A program made the translations under genes and the position numbers. A stretch of 64,000 bases of DNA from Clostridium felsineum DSM 794 (GTDB lineage: Bacteria; Bacillota; Clostridia; Clostridiales; Clostridiaceae). The notes under the pieces are model-generated. The model did no database searches. It saw only the letters and a list, made by a program, of their open reading frames with translations, and was not told where the DNA came from. Shown in pieces: positions 1 through 8,112 of this stretch (positions are counted from its first letter, which is position 1; every line of letters starts with the position of its first letter). The DNA lies in the NCBI RefSeq assembly GCF_002006355.2, contig NZ_CP096980.1, positions 1-64,000 of the forward strand. The letters run 5' to 3'.

Positions 1-442
1 AATCAGCAATTACTCTATCTGCTATCTTTACTGCTTTTTTATGGTCATCTTTTTCGTCTATATTAAACATCTTTGCAAGTTTATTAAGAGTATATATTCC
101 CTTTATTGGCTTCTTATTTTCTCCTAAAGCCTTTAAATTTCTAGCTGTAGTTTCAACTACATGGACATAGCATGCTGTTCCTGCTGCAACTGCTCTTAAG
201 AAATTTCTAGCTACTATTGTATCAGCATCTGCACCACAAACACCTCTTGGAGATTTTGGAGTTATTCTACATGGGCCATTAGCACAAAGCTTACAACAGA
301 CTCCTTCTTTACCAAATTTACATTTATTCTTTTGGCTTTCCACTCTATGTTCTGATGTTTCAACATTGTTTAAGCTGCATATAAAATTACGAAGAGTTTG
401 ATCTGCGTCATCGCAAACATGACAATTTTGACATTCACTCAT
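1..442 (-). CDS. cooS: carbon monoxide dehydrogenase catalytic subunit, N-terminal part (runs off the left edge)
   Basis: This is the first 147 codons of an anaerobic Ni-Fe-S CO dehydrogenase, which interconverts CO and CO2 with ferredoxin-type electron carriers. The start ATG follows an AAGGAGGATT ribosome-binding site. Cysteines at residues 4, 7 and 10 begin the N-terminal cluster-binding region. A later block, KLCANGPCRI followed by GVCGADADTIVARNF, is the characteristic CooS signature around the B and D clusters. The C-terminal catalytic part is outside the window, so integrity cannot be judged. It lies downstream of an Rrf2-type regulator on the same strand, and a 25-bp inverted repeat similar to one in the regulator's own promoter sits just before its ribosome-binding site. 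No CooF or CooC partner is visible in the window. Confidence 0.9.
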   Translation of the reverse strand, partial: MSECQNCHVCDDADQTLRNFICSLNNVETSEHRVESQKNKCKFGKEGVCCKLCANGPCRITPKSPRGVCGADADTIVARNFLRAVAAGTACYVHVVETTARNLKALGENKKPIKGIYTLNKLAKMFNIDEKDDHKKAVKIADRVIAD

Positions 443-457
443 TATAAATCCTCCTTG

Positions 458-482
458 AAACTATACTCTTTAGGTATAGTTT
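458..482 (-). promoter_or_regulatory. inverted repeat upstream of cooS, probable operator
   Basis: The sequence is a perfect inverted repeat, AAACTATAC, 7 nt, GTATAGTTT. It ends just upstream of the cooS ribosome-binding site. A closely related 25-bp repeat covers the start of the rrf2 promoter at 948-972, so both are likely bound by the Rrf2 protein encoded between them. That protein-site link is inferred. Confidence 0.6.
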
Positions 483-495
483 TTATTTTATAGAA

Positions 496-516
496 AGGGA
501 CTATTTTTAAGTCCCT
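496..516 (-). terminator. small hairpin at the end of rrf2
   Basis: Arms AGGGACT and AGTCCCT form a 7-bp stem that overlaps the rrf2 stop codon. A long T run follows on the plus strand (the right side) and only a broken one on the minus strand. It probably ends or attenuates rrf2 transcription before cooS. Confidence 0.45.
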
Positions 517-931
517 ATTTTTTACTTTTATTTTTTAAATCTTCAAAATTTACTTCTTCAAGTTTTTTAACTAAATCTTCTCTAATTCGGGAAAGTTCAT
601 TATGTATTTCACAAATTCCTGTACGTTTTGCATTACAATAAGCAGAATCTGTTATACACCTATTAATACATATTGGTCCATCAATTGCCTCAATTACTTC
701 TCTTAAATTAATATCTTTAGGCGGTTTATTCAGTGCATATCCTCCCTTTACACCTCTATAAGATTTTACAATACCACTTTTTATAAGTTTTCTTAAAAGC
801 TTAAGTAAAAATCTTAAAGGAAGCATCTCGTGTTCAGCTATGGTTGCTGCATCAACTTTTTGTTCATATCCAAGTTTAGTTAAATATAGTACAACTCTCA
901 TACTATAATCTGCTTCTTGTGTTATCCTCAT
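515..931 (-). CDS. Rrf2 family transcription regulator, probable Fe-S type
   Basis: The protein has 138 residues, the usual Rrf2 length. The N-terminal winged helix (MRITQEADYSMRVVLYLT, then LPLRFLLKLLRKL and GYRGVKGGYAL-like wing residues) is typical of the IscR/NsrR/CymR group. Three to four cysteines in the C-terminal half (the CINRC, YC and GIC region) match the cluster-ligand zone of Fe-S Rrf2 proteins. This suggests a sensor of redox, NO or Fe-S status, but the ligand is not known. It precedes cooS on the same strand with a 72-bp gap. Its own promoter carries an inverted repeat similar to the one before cooS, so autoregulation and control of cooS are likely. Confidence 0.85.
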   Translation of the reverse strand: MRITQEADYSMRVVLYLTKLGYEQKVDAATIAEHEMLPLRFLLKLLRKLIKSGIVKSYRGVKGGYALNKPPKDINLREVIEAIDGPICINRCITDSAYCNAKRTGICEIHNELSRIREDLVKKLEEVNFEDLKNKSKK

Positions 932-947
932 ATCTTTCTCCCGTTTA

Positions 948-1002
948 AAAGTATACCTTATTGGTACAGTTTTAATATACTACTTTATTTTTCCTTTGTC
1001 AA
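948..1002 (-). promoter_or_regulatory. rrf2 promoter with overlapping operator
   Basis: On the minus strand a -35 TTGACA (997-1002) is followed after exactly 17 nt by a -10 TATATT (974-979). The inverted repeat AAAGTATACC-5 nt-GGTACAGTTT (948-972) begins one base after the -10 and covers the expected start site. This placement suits repression. The repeat has two mismatches between arms and is the same length as the cooS repeat. Confidence 0.7.
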
Positions 1003-1011
1003 TACACTTTT

Positions 1012-1539
1012 CTATATTTGCCCAGTTTTTATAAAGTTTTTAAATTTTCCGTTTTTTATGAGCTTTATAAAATAGTACATTATAATAACAAAGCCTATTA
1101 TCTCTGAGCTGTAGTAGACTGGATCTGTTAAAAGCCTTGTAATGCCTTCACCTGCCCAGTTCCCATCTGGTCTCCTTGGAAACGTCCATCCCAGAAATGG
1201 CCAAAGAAGTATTCCTGTATATAGCCACATACTATCAAGTATAAGATGAATTAAACTTCCTATACCTAGCATTAAAATTCCGTTCTTTTTATATTTTAAT
1301 TGTCTATAAATGCCAATTAAAAGCAATACTGCTGAAAACAAAATGGTATGTCCAAATATTCTACTATTATGAAATACATTTCTAAAAAAAACCGCTCCTA
1401 TAGGCTTATCGATAAGATCTGGAAGTATAGATCCAACAAGCAAGAATCTATAATCTATATCTTTTTTCTTATTAAGAATGGTATTTTCACATATCTTAAC
1501 TACTCCCGTGGTTAATCCTAAATGTCCAAAGAATATCAT
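1012..1539 (-). CDS. membrane-bound metal-dependent hydrolase, YdjM/DUF457-like
   Basis: The 175-residue protein starts with FGHLGLTTG. It carries the scattered His/Asp positions of the COG1988-type membrane hydrolases: GSILPDLIDKP, then IFGHT, then SLIHLILDSMW. Three or four hydrophobic segments place it in the membrane. Family members are annotated as metal-dependent hydrolases, but the substrate is unknown. A good ribosome-binding site (AAGGAGT) precedes the ATG. It lies 15 bp after the DeoR-type regulator gene and is probably cotranscribed with it. Confidence 0.7.
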   Translation of the reverse strand: MIFFGHLGLTTGVVKICENTILNKKKDIDYRFLLVGSILPDLIDKPIGAVFFRNVFHNSRIFGHTILFSAVLLLIGIYRQLKYKKNGILMLGIGSLIHLILDSMWLYTGILLWPFLGWTFPRRPDGNWAGEGITRLLTDPVYYSSEIIGFVIIMYYFIKLIKNGKFKNFIKTGQI

Positions 1540-1554
1540 GTTTTACTCCTTCTC

Positions 1555-2316
1555 TTATATAATATTTACATCATTTTTCTTCATTATACCTACTATTTGA
1601 TCACTTGGAATCTTATCAGTTACAATAACATCTATATCCTCAAAATGAGCAAACTTATATGTTCCACCAAAATAAAACTTACTGTTATCCATAACTATAT
1701 ATACAACCTTACTATTTCTCATTATTGCCTTTTTAGTATTTCCATCCTCTACTTCAAAGGTAGTAACACTATTATCATATAAATCCACTCCACAGCTTCC
1801 AATAAACGCTTTATTAAATTTGTAATTAGATATGACATCTATGGTCATGGAACATGCATACCCATTTAAATCCTTAGATAAAACTCCACCTGTGGAAATA
1901 ACCTTTATATTATTCTCCATATTTAATACAGAAATTATATCGATCATATTTGTTATAACTGTTACCTTTTTATCACTTTTCGATAGAAGCTCTGCTAACA
2001 TTATATTAGTAGTTGATATGTCCAAGAAAATTGTTTCATCATCTTCGATTAAATCAAAAGCTTTTTTAGCAATTATAAGCTTTTCCCTTATATTTGCACT
2101 TCTTCTGTCACTTATCTTGTTATAGTGAGCTGTTTTTCTTATTGGTATCGCTCCACCGTAGGTTCTTTTTAAAAAGTTATTATTCTCAAGATATCTAAGG
2201 TCTTTTCTTATACAATCCTCTGTAACATTAAATCTTGAACTTAGATCCTTTACTATTACTTTTCCTTCTCTATTTAGTAATTCCAGAATTATATCATATC
2301 TTTCTCTTGCAAACAA
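1555..2316 (-). CDS. DeoR family transcription regulator
   Basis: The protein has 253 residues, standard for DeoR/GlpR. The N-terminal winged helix starts MFARERYDIILELLNREGKV and contains the DLSSRFNVTEDCIRKDLRYLE recognition region. The remainder is a sugar-phosphate-isomerase-like effector domain with the typical FLDISTTN and GGVLSKDL motifs. Members usually repress sugar or nucleoside catabolic genes and respond to phosphorylated sugars. No such operon is adjacent; the only likely cotranscribed gene is the membrane hydrolase downstream. The effector and targets are therefore unknown. Confidence 0.85.
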   Translation of the reverse strand: MFARERYDIILELLNREGKVIVKDLSSRFNVTEDCIRKDLRYLENNNFLKRTYGGAIPIRKTAHYNKISDRRSANIREKLIIAKKAFDLIEDDETIFLDISTTNIMLAELLSKSDKKVTVITNMIDIISVLNMENNIKVISTGGVLSKDLNGYACSMTIDVISNYKFNKAFIGSCGVDLYDNSVTTFEVEDGNTKKAIMRNSKVVYIVMDNSKFYFGGTYKFAHFEDIDVIVTDKIPSDQIVGIMKKNDVNII

Positions 2317-2371
2317 AGCAGAATACCTCCATTATTATAGATAAAATAAATTATACCACAAGTAATATAAC

Positions 2372-2417
2372 AAAACACCCTTAAAACAAGCATACATGCC
2401 TAATCTTAAGAGTGTTT
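2372..2417 (-). terminator. terminator after the amino-acid ABC operon
   Basis: Arms AAACACCCTTAA and TTAAGAGTGTTT pair with one mismatch, and a smaller GCAT/ATGC hairpin lies inside the loop. The element lies just past the stop of the ABC ATPase gene. Confidence 0.6.
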
Positions 2418-2426
2418 CTACGTTTA

Positions 2427-3164
2427 CTATAACACTTTATTTAAAAATTCTTTAGTTCTATCTTGTACAGGTTTTTTAAATATGTCCTCCGGATTTCCCT
2501 GCTCTACTATATATCCATCAGCCATAAATATTACTCTATCGGAAACTTCTCTTGCAAAGCCCATTTCATGGGTAACAACCACCATTGTCATTCCCTCTTT
2601 TGCAAGATCCTTCATTACATTAAGAACTTCCCCAACCATTTCAGGATCTAGGGCAGAAGTAGGTTCGTCAAAAAGCATTATATCTGGATTCATAGCAAGT
2701 GCCCTAGCTATGGCAACTCTTTGCTTCTGACCTCCTGATAATTTATTAGGATATGCATCTGCCTTATCTTTAAGTCCAACCTTATCAAGAAGCTTTAATG
2801 CCGTTTTTTCAGCTTCTTCCTTTGATAATTTACCTAATTGTACAGGTGCAAAGGTTATGTTTTTTAAAACACTTAAATGTGGAAACAAGTTGAAGTTTTG
2901 AAAAACCATACCTACGTTTTCTCTTAGCTTATCTATATTAACCTTTTTATCAGCTATATCTTTTCCATCAACAATTAGTTGTCCTGCTGTTATCTCTTCA
3001 AGACCATTCATACATCTTAAAAGTGTACTTTTTCCTGAACCAGAAGGTCCTATTATACAAACAACTTCATTTCTAGCTATTGTAACATTTATTTTTTTCA
3101 ATACTTCATTAGAGCCATAGCTCTTTTTTAAATCTTTAACTTCTATTGCTACATCCTTACTCAT
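2427..3164 (-). CDS. polar amino acid ABC transporter ATPase
   Basis: This 245-residue ATP-binding subunit energises amino-acid import. Visible are Walker A GPSGSGKST, the Q-loop region GMVFQNFNLFPH, the signature LSGGQKQR, Walker B IMLFDEPTSALD and the switch His in VTHEM. The NLFPHLSVLKNI stretch is typical of the GlnQ/HisP/TcyC polar amino acid subfamily. The gene overlaps the stop of the upstream binding-protein/permease fusion by 4 bp, so the two are translationally coupled. The substrate could be glutamine or another polar amino acid. Cystine is possible given the sulfur operon next door, but the sequence does not settle it. Confidence 0.9.
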   Translation of the reverse strand: MSKDVAIEVKDLKKSYGSNEVLKKINVTIARNEVVCIIGPSGSGKSTLLRCMNGLEEITAGQLIVDGKDIADKKVNIDKLRENVGMVFQNFNLFPHLSVLKNITFAPVQLGKLSKEEAEKTALKLLDKVGLKDKADAYPNKLSGGQKQRVAIARALAMNPDIMLFDEPTSALDPEMVGEVLNVMKDLAKEGMTMVVVTHEMGFAREVSDRVIFMADGYIVEQGNPEDIFKKPVQDRTKEFLNKVL

Positions 3165-4612
3165 ATTTTAACATACCTCTCAATCTTCCTTGATAAAATA
3201 GATAACAATTTAATTATTACAAAATACATAATCGCAACTATTACCCATATCTGGAACGCCTTAAAGGTAGCTCCTATTATTATCTGCCCTGTGTTTGTTA
3301 ATTCTTGTATTCCTATAACAGATAAGATTGATGTATCCTTAAGTGAAATTATAAACTGATTTACAATTGATGGTATCATTACTTTTACTGCTTGTGGGAA
3401 TACTATCTTAAGCATAGCAGTTCTATATGGTATACCTAAGCTTCTCGCTGCTTCCATTTGTCCTTGATCTATTGAAAGGATACCCCCTCTAAAGATCTCA
3501 GACATATATGCTCCTGCATTTAGACTCACTGCTATAATTCCTGCAACTACTGGATTTATTTTTAATCCTGAAAGACCTGGTATTCCAAAGAATATGAAAA
3601 ATGCTTGTACTAGAAGAGGTGTTCCTCTTATTATATCTACAAACCATCTTGCTAAAGCTTTAAGTACTCTACTACTGCTTATACTAAAGAAGCCAAATAT
3701 TGCTCCAATGAAAATTGCAATAACCATTGCTACAACTGTTATAAATAAAGTCATACCAAGACCTTTTAAAAGCTCTGGTGCATACTGTTTAACTATATTT
3801 GTTTCTTCCGGTTTAACAGCTTTTGCACTTTTACCTGTCTTTATGTATTTACTAATGACTTTATCATATTCACCATCTGCTTTTATTTTTTTAAGACCAT
3901 CATTAAACTTCTTTAAAAGTTCTTTGTTGCTGCCTTTTTTTACTGCAAATCCATATGGAGAAGTTGTAATCTTTTTATCCCCAACTATTCTAAGTTCTGA
4001 ATTTTTATCAATTGATACCTTATAAGCTATTACAGGATAATCTTCAAGCGTTATATCTGCATTACCATTCATAACTGCTTGGAACATTGAAGGACTATCG
4101 TCAAAATATTTTAATGTCAATCCATATTTATCTTTATTTGCTTCTGCATAAGCCGCTCCAGCTGTTCCTTTTTTTAGCGCTGCTGTTTTTCCTTTTATGT
4201 CTTTTATGCTTTTAATGCTTGTATTATTTGATTTTGTCACTATACATAGACCTGAATCATAATATGAATCTGAGAAGTCTAAGGTTTTCTTTCTCTCATC
4301 ATTTATACTCATTCCAGAAATTGCTCCGTCAACTTGATTTGATTGAAGTGCTGGTATTATACCGTTGAAATTCATAGGTTTTAAATCATACGTAAAGTTT
4401 TCTTTTTTAGCTATAGCATTTAAAATATCTATATCTATTCCTTGATAGTCACTTCCAGATTTAAACTCAAATGGTGCATAGGTCGCATCTGTTGCTATTG
4501 TATATTTCTTGCCAGAAGCCTTATTATCATTATTACTATTTTGGCATCCTGTTAATACTAATCCAAAACACATTATTATAGCTAAAACTACTAATAAAAA
4601 TTTCTTTTTCAA
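3161..4612 (-). CDS. fused amino-acid binding protein and ABC permease
   Basis: This 483-residue protein joins two import functions. Residues 1-22 are a lipoprotein signal ending LVLTGC. Residues about 35-260 form an extracellular family 3 binding protein (YAPFEF and the later DFSDSYYDSGL-type motif). Residues about 275-483 form an inner-membrane permease with the EAA loop (EAARSLGIPYRTAMLKIVFP). Fusions of this kind are known among Firmicutes glutamine-type importers. The start is TTG, preceded by a GGGGGG run 5 nt away. No separate permease gene is present, so with the adjacent ATPase this is a complete importer. An unusually long leader precedes it. Confidence 0.88.
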   Translation of the reverse strand: MKKKFLLVVLAIIMCFGLVLTGCQNSNNDNKASGKKYTIATDATYAPFEFKSGSDYQGIDIDILNAIAKKENFTYDLKPMNFNGIIPALQSNQVDGAISGMSINDERKKTLDFSDSYYDSGLCIVTKSNNTSIKSIKDIKGKTAALKKGTAGAAYAEANKDKYGLTLKYFDDSPSMFQAVMNGNADITLEDYPVIAYKVSIDKNSELRIVGDKKITTSPYGFAVKKGSNKELLKKFNDGLKKIKADGEYDKVISKYIKTGKSAKAVKPEETNIVKQYAPELLKGLGMTLFITVVAMVIAIFIGAIFGFFSISSSRVLKALARWFVDIIRGTPLLVQAFFIFFGIPGLSGLKINPVVAGIIAVSLNAGAYMSEIFRGGILSIDQGQMEAARSLGIPYRTAMLKIVFPQAVKVMIPSIVNQFIISLKDTSILSVIGIQELTNTGQIIIGATFKAFQIWVIVAIMYFVIIKLLSILSRKIERYVKI

Positions 4613-4682
4613 ATTAACCCCCCCAAAGTTGTGTTCACTAATTTAATGTTAATATGTTATGAAACCATATATTATTTCAAAC

Positions 4683-4807
4683 AAAAAAGCTAATGTAATA
4701 ATTCATTAACTTCTTGAATTGGTTTTTGTTGTAATTTTTAAGCCACATTTCAAGCTTGTTGCTGATTTTTAAAAATAGCAACACTATTATTCGTCAATTA
4801 TCAACAT
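4683..4807 (-). promoter_or_regulatory. structured leader of the amino-acid importer with terminator-like hairpin
   Basis: From the expected transcription start near 4807 the leader first forms a strong hairpin (TGTTGCT...AGCAACA, 4757-4783). It later forms a 7-bp GTTAATG/CATTAGC stem (4689-4710) followed directly by six Ts (4683-4688). That arrangement is typical of transcription attenuation. I do not recognise a known riboswitch or T-box here. Confidence 0.4.
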
Positions 4808-4813
4808 ATTAAT

Positions 4814-4842
4814 ATTATATTAATTAATATATTAATTGTCAA
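4814..4842 (-). promoter_or_regulatory. promoter of the amino-acid ABC operon
   Basis: A consensus -35 TTGACA (4837-4842), a 17-nt spacer and -10 TATAAT (4814-4819) on the minus strand predict a transcript start near 4807 and a leader of about 195 nt. The rest of the 4613-4918 gap holds only the cysN terminator and AT-rich sequence. Confidence 0.75.
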
Positions 4843-4881
4843 CTAAAAGCTTGCATAAAGCATTTTAAAATCCTGCAAAAC

Positions 4882-4914
4882 AAGGGGTTAATACCAATTT
4901 GGTACTAACCCCTT
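4882..4914 (-). terminator. terminator of the sulfate assimilation operon
   Basis: A 14-bp stem (AAGGGGTTA/ATACC against GGTAC/TAACCCCTT, one mismatch) lies 4 bp after the cysN stop. A T-rich tail follows on the minus strand. Confidence 0.75.
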
Positions 4915-4918
4915 ATGA

Positions 4919-6487
4919 TTAAATTATATTCAAGATATTGTCACTTATTTTACCAGCTTCATCTACAATAATTTCTACAGCCTCACTTAATTTTTCTCTA
5001 TTCGCTACTATAACTGTTATTCCGTTTTCTCTTAAGATATCTGCTATTTTTTCATACTCTTTGGAATCTAAATAATATACCTTTTGCCCTAAATCAAATA
5101 ACTTCTTCTCTAATTTTATTGCAAAACTTATATTTGTCTCTTTATTATCTCCATTAATTGCAATTAGCTTTCCTAATTCTTTGAATTTATTTTTTCTATC
5201 TTCCTTGGTAACAAGTCTTTTCGTTTCCCTCTCCTTCTTTGAAACCTCTGCACTTCCTAAAATAATTCCACCACCACTTGTATTAAATTTATCTATTATT
5301 ACAAATCTTCCAAGTGCTTCATTATCTCCAAAAGCATCAAAACATATAGGCTGCTGTGATTTTATAACTATTTCTGCAACATCATTTTTATTTATGTGAT
5401 CTGCTCCTGTTATTTCCTGAAGCGTAGCTGCGTCTATAACCTTTTTTATCTTTTCAATTTCTATTTCTATTTCTTGAGTTGCAATTTTAAGCTTATACTT
5501 CTTTCCTTTTAAGAAAGGTTCCTTTCCCATCCAAAATACATTTGCATTAAAAGAATTTGAAACTGTTATGCCGCTATCCTTATGACATATAATCTCGCCT
5601 CTTTTGTTATAGAACTCATCCTCTACTGTTATTCCCACAGACATCTTAGCAGAAACCTCATCAGTCTTGTCCTTATCCTGCCAAAACTCTACAGATTTAA
5701 CCTTTGTTGTTTTTAAGGAAGGATAGAAAACTACCTCATCGCCTTCCTTAAGACTTCCCGATTCTATTCTTCCTGCTATAATTCTCCTGTTATCAAACTT
5801 GTATATATCTTGAATAGGGAATCTTAAAGGCTTTTTTTCAATTCCCTTATCTTTCTCTATACCATCCATAGTATCTAATATACTCTTACCTTTATACCAA
5901 GACATTTTTTCTGACTTTTTAGCTACATTTTCTCCAAGAAAAGCTGATATAGGAATATAACTTTCTGGATGTATATTTAAATTACCTAAAAACTCATTAA
6001 ATTGAGTTACTATTTCGTTATATCTTTCTTCAGAATAATCTACTAAATCCATTTTATTCACTGCTACATAAACTTTCTTTATTCCCAAAAGTGATAAAAT
6101 ATAGCCATGTCTTTTGGATTGCTCTTGTATACCTTCTTTTGCGTCAACAACAAGTATTGCTGCCTCTGCACTTGCTGCTCCAGATATCATATTTTTAAGA
6201 AATTCCTTATGTCCTGGGGCATCTATTATAACGTAATCCCTTCTTTTTGTAAAAAACTGAATCATAGTTATATCTATAGTTATTCCTTGTCTCTGCTCTT
6301 CTTCAAAGGCATCCAAGAGAAAAGCATACTCAAATTTCTTTCCTTCTTCCTCTGAGATCTTTTTTACCTTTTCTATAGCTCCATCAGGAAGAGCTTTTGT
6401 ATCGTAAAGAAGTCTTCCTATTAAAGTAGACTTACCATGATCTACGTGACCAACAAATACTACATTTAAATTTTCTCTTAAACTCAT
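4919..6487 (-). CDS. cysN: sulfate adenylyltransferase GTPase subunit, with degenerate APS-kinase-like tail
   Basis: CysN is the GTPase that, with CysD, drives formation of adenosine phosphosulfate from sulfate and ATP. The protein is 522 residues. G1 (GHVDHGKST) is near residue 13, then the QRQGITID switch I, DAPGHKEF (G3) and NKMDLVD (G4). EF-Tu-like beta domains extend to about residue 430. The last 82 residues resemble the start of an APS kinase domain (KLEKKLFDLGQKVYYLD), but where the P-loop should be there is INGDNKETNIS, which cannot bind phosphate normally. The tail is therefore probably a non-catalytic relic of a CysNC fusion; the working kinase is the separate cysC gene upstream. 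It is the last gene of the operon, 11 bp after cysD. Confidence 0.92.
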   Translation of the reverse strand: MSLRENLNVVFVGHVDHGKSTLIGRLLYDTKALPDGAIEKVKKISEEEGKKFEYAFLLDAFEEEQRQGITIDITMIQFFTKRRDYVIIDAPGHKEFLKNMISGAASAEAAILVVDAKEGIQEQSKRHGYILSLLGIKKVYVAVNKMDLVDYSEERYNEIVTQFNEFLGNLNIHPESYIPISAFLGENVAKKSEKMSWYKGKSILDTMDGIEKDKGIEKKPLRFPIQDIYKFDNRRIIAGRIESGSLKEGDEVVFYPSLKTTKVKSVEFWQDKDKTDEVSAKMSVGITVEDEFYNKRGEIICHKDSGITVSNSFNANVFWMGKEPFLKGKKYKLKIATQEIEIEIEKIKKVIDAATLQEITGADHINKNDVAEIVIKSQQPICFDAFGDNEALGRFVIIDKFNTSGGGIILGSAEVSKKERETKRLVTKEDRKNKFKELGKLIAINGDNKETNISFAIKLEKKLFDLGQKVYYLDSKEYEKIADILRENGITVIVANREKLSEAVEIIVDEAGKISDNILNII

Positions 6488-6498
6488 AATTTATCCTC

Positions 6499-7299
6499 CT
6501 ACATATATCCGTACTTTCTAAGTTTTTCAAGTGCATGTGGATCCGCCTTATCTTGAGCTCTTCCACTTCTCTCTGTTTCATTTGTACTTTTAAGCTCTTC
6601 AATTATTTCATCAAGATTTGAAGCATTTGAGTCTACGGGTGTTGTACATGGTGCACAGCCAAGACTTCTATACCTCTTTCCATTCTTAGAAAAATATAAA
6701 CTAACAACAGGAATGTTTTCTCTTCTTATGTACTCCCATATATCAAGTTCAGTCCAACCTAAAAGAGGATGTACCCTTATATGATTTCCTTTCTTAAAAT
6801 CAGTTTTAAATTGATCCCATAATTCTGGTGGTTGATCTGTATAATCCCACTGTGAATCTGAATTTCTTTCACTAAATACTCTTTCCTTTGATCTTGAGCC
6901 TTCTTCATCTCTTCTTATTCCAACTATAAGTCCTTCAAATTTATATTTATCAATAACCTGCTGAAGTCCCTCAGTTTTTAATGCCTTACAGCACTCTAAT
7001 CTACCCTTATGTGGTCCCATTCCATCATCCAAGGCTTGTCTGTTTGTATGCACAATTAAGTTCAAATCATACTTTTTAGCTACCTCATCTCTAAACTTAA
7101 TCATCTCAGGAATTTTATGTGTAGTATCTACATGTATAAGTGGAAAAGGACAATTTCCAAAGAAAGCCTTCTGTGCAAGCCACAGCATTACTGTAGAATC
7201 TTTTCCTATAGACCACAACATTCCTAGTTTTCCAAAATGCTTATATGCCTCTCTTAAAATATAAATACTTTCTGCTTCTAATCTGTCTAAATGATCCAT
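6499..7299 (-). CDS. cysD: sulfate adenylyltransferase subunit 2
   Basis: CysD is the catalytic PP-loop subunit that adenylates sulfate in complex with CysN. The 266-residue protein shows the PP-loop SIGKDSTVMLWLAQKAF near residue 32 and later the GIRRDEEGSRSKERVFS and WDQFKTDF blocks. The C-terminal RYRSLGCAPCTTPVDS and GRAQDKADPHALEKLRKYGYM are diagnostic of CysD. It follows the ABC importer genes and precedes cysN with an 11-bp gap. The AAGGAGG ribosome-binding site is ideal. Confidence 0.95.
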   Translation of the reverse strand: MDHLDRLEAESIYILREAYKHFGKLGMLWSIGKDSTVMLWLAQKAFFGNCPFPLIHVDTTHKIPEMIKFRDEVAKKYDLNLIVHTNRQALDDGMGPHKGRLECCKALKTEGLQQVIDKYKFEGLIVGIRRDEEGSRSKERVFSERNSDSQWDYTDQPPELWDQFKTDFKKGNHIRVHPLLGWTELDIWEYIRRENIPVVSLYFSKNGKRYRSLGCAPCTTPVDSNASNLDEIIEELKSTNETERSGRAQDKADPHALEKLRKYGYM

Positions 7300-7314
7300 T
7301 TTTTAAAATCCTCC

Positions 7315-8112
7315 TTAATTTTTCTTTTCAAGCCCACATCTATATCTAATATTTCTTTCAAGCTTTGCAAACAATAATTTATCAAATACAAGTCCAAAGA
7401 CTATGATAACTATCATAACCGCCATAACCTGACTTATATCTCCAAGTTCTCTTCCTGCCATAAGTACTTGCCCAAGGCCTTTAGTTGCTGATAACATCTC
7501 ACCTGCCATAAGTGCCCTCCAGGCAAAAGACCAGCCTTGCCTCATACCTGATATAATTTCTGGAAGCGCTGACGGAATTATCACATTAAAATAAAGTATT
7601 TTACCCTTAGCCCCCATAGTTCTAGCTGCCTTAGCATATATAGGATTTATGTTTTTAACTCCTGATATTGTTGCAATAGCTATAGAAAATACTGAGCCTA
7701 CAACTGTTACAAATATTATTGATCTCTCATCTATTCCATACCAAAGTATTGCAAAGGGTATCCAACATACACTTGGAAGTGTTTGAAGCCCAAGCATAAG
7801 TGGAGTTAAATTTTCATCTATATACTTATATTTGATACATATTAATGCCAAAATTATTCCTATAAATAGTGCTATTAAGTATCCTATGATAAGCCTTATG
7901 ATACTTGTTCCAATTGCTATAAAAAGAGTATTATCATTAATAAGGTACACAAATACATTAATAACCTCTCCTGGGGATGGAAAAGTATATGACTTCCAAA
8001 CACCTAGTACATCTACAAAAACCTTATACGTTAGCTCCCAAATTGCTATCAGAATTATATAAAACAGAACTCTTCTCAAAATCCCAATCACTGTCGTACT
8101 CTTGTTTTGCAA
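7315..8112 (-). CDS. ABC transporter permease, SsuC/TauC-like
   Basis: This 265-residue permease has about six membrane segments and the EAA-type loop (AARTMGAKGKILYFNVIIPSALPEIISGMRQGW) typical of the nitrate/sulfonate/taurine importer family. The start is a TTG preceded by AGGAGGTGGAGAAGG. It lies inside the 3' end of the ATPase gene, giving an 89-bp overlap in a different frame. No later start would keep the first membrane helix, so I accept the overlap. Its position in the operon suggests import of sulfate or an organosulfonate; the substrate is inferred. Confidence 0.85.
   Translation of the reverse strand: MQNKSTTVIGILRRVLFYIILIAIWELTYKVFVDVLGVWKSYTFPSPGEVINVFVYLINDNTLFIAIGTSIIRLIIGYLIALFIGIILALICIKYKYIDENLTPLMLGLQTLPSVCWIPFAILWYGIDERSIIFVTVVGSVFSIAIATISGVKNINPIYAKAARTMGAKGKILYFNVIIPSALPEIISGMRQGWSFAWRALMAGEMLSATKGLGQVLMAGRELGDISQVMAVMIVIIVFGLVFDKLLFAKLERNIRYRCGLEKKN

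Noticed and set aside
1522..1782. Plus-strand open frame over the hydrolase and DeoR genes
   Set aside because: It is a low-complexity shadow of two well-supported minus-strand genes and has no ribosome-binding site.
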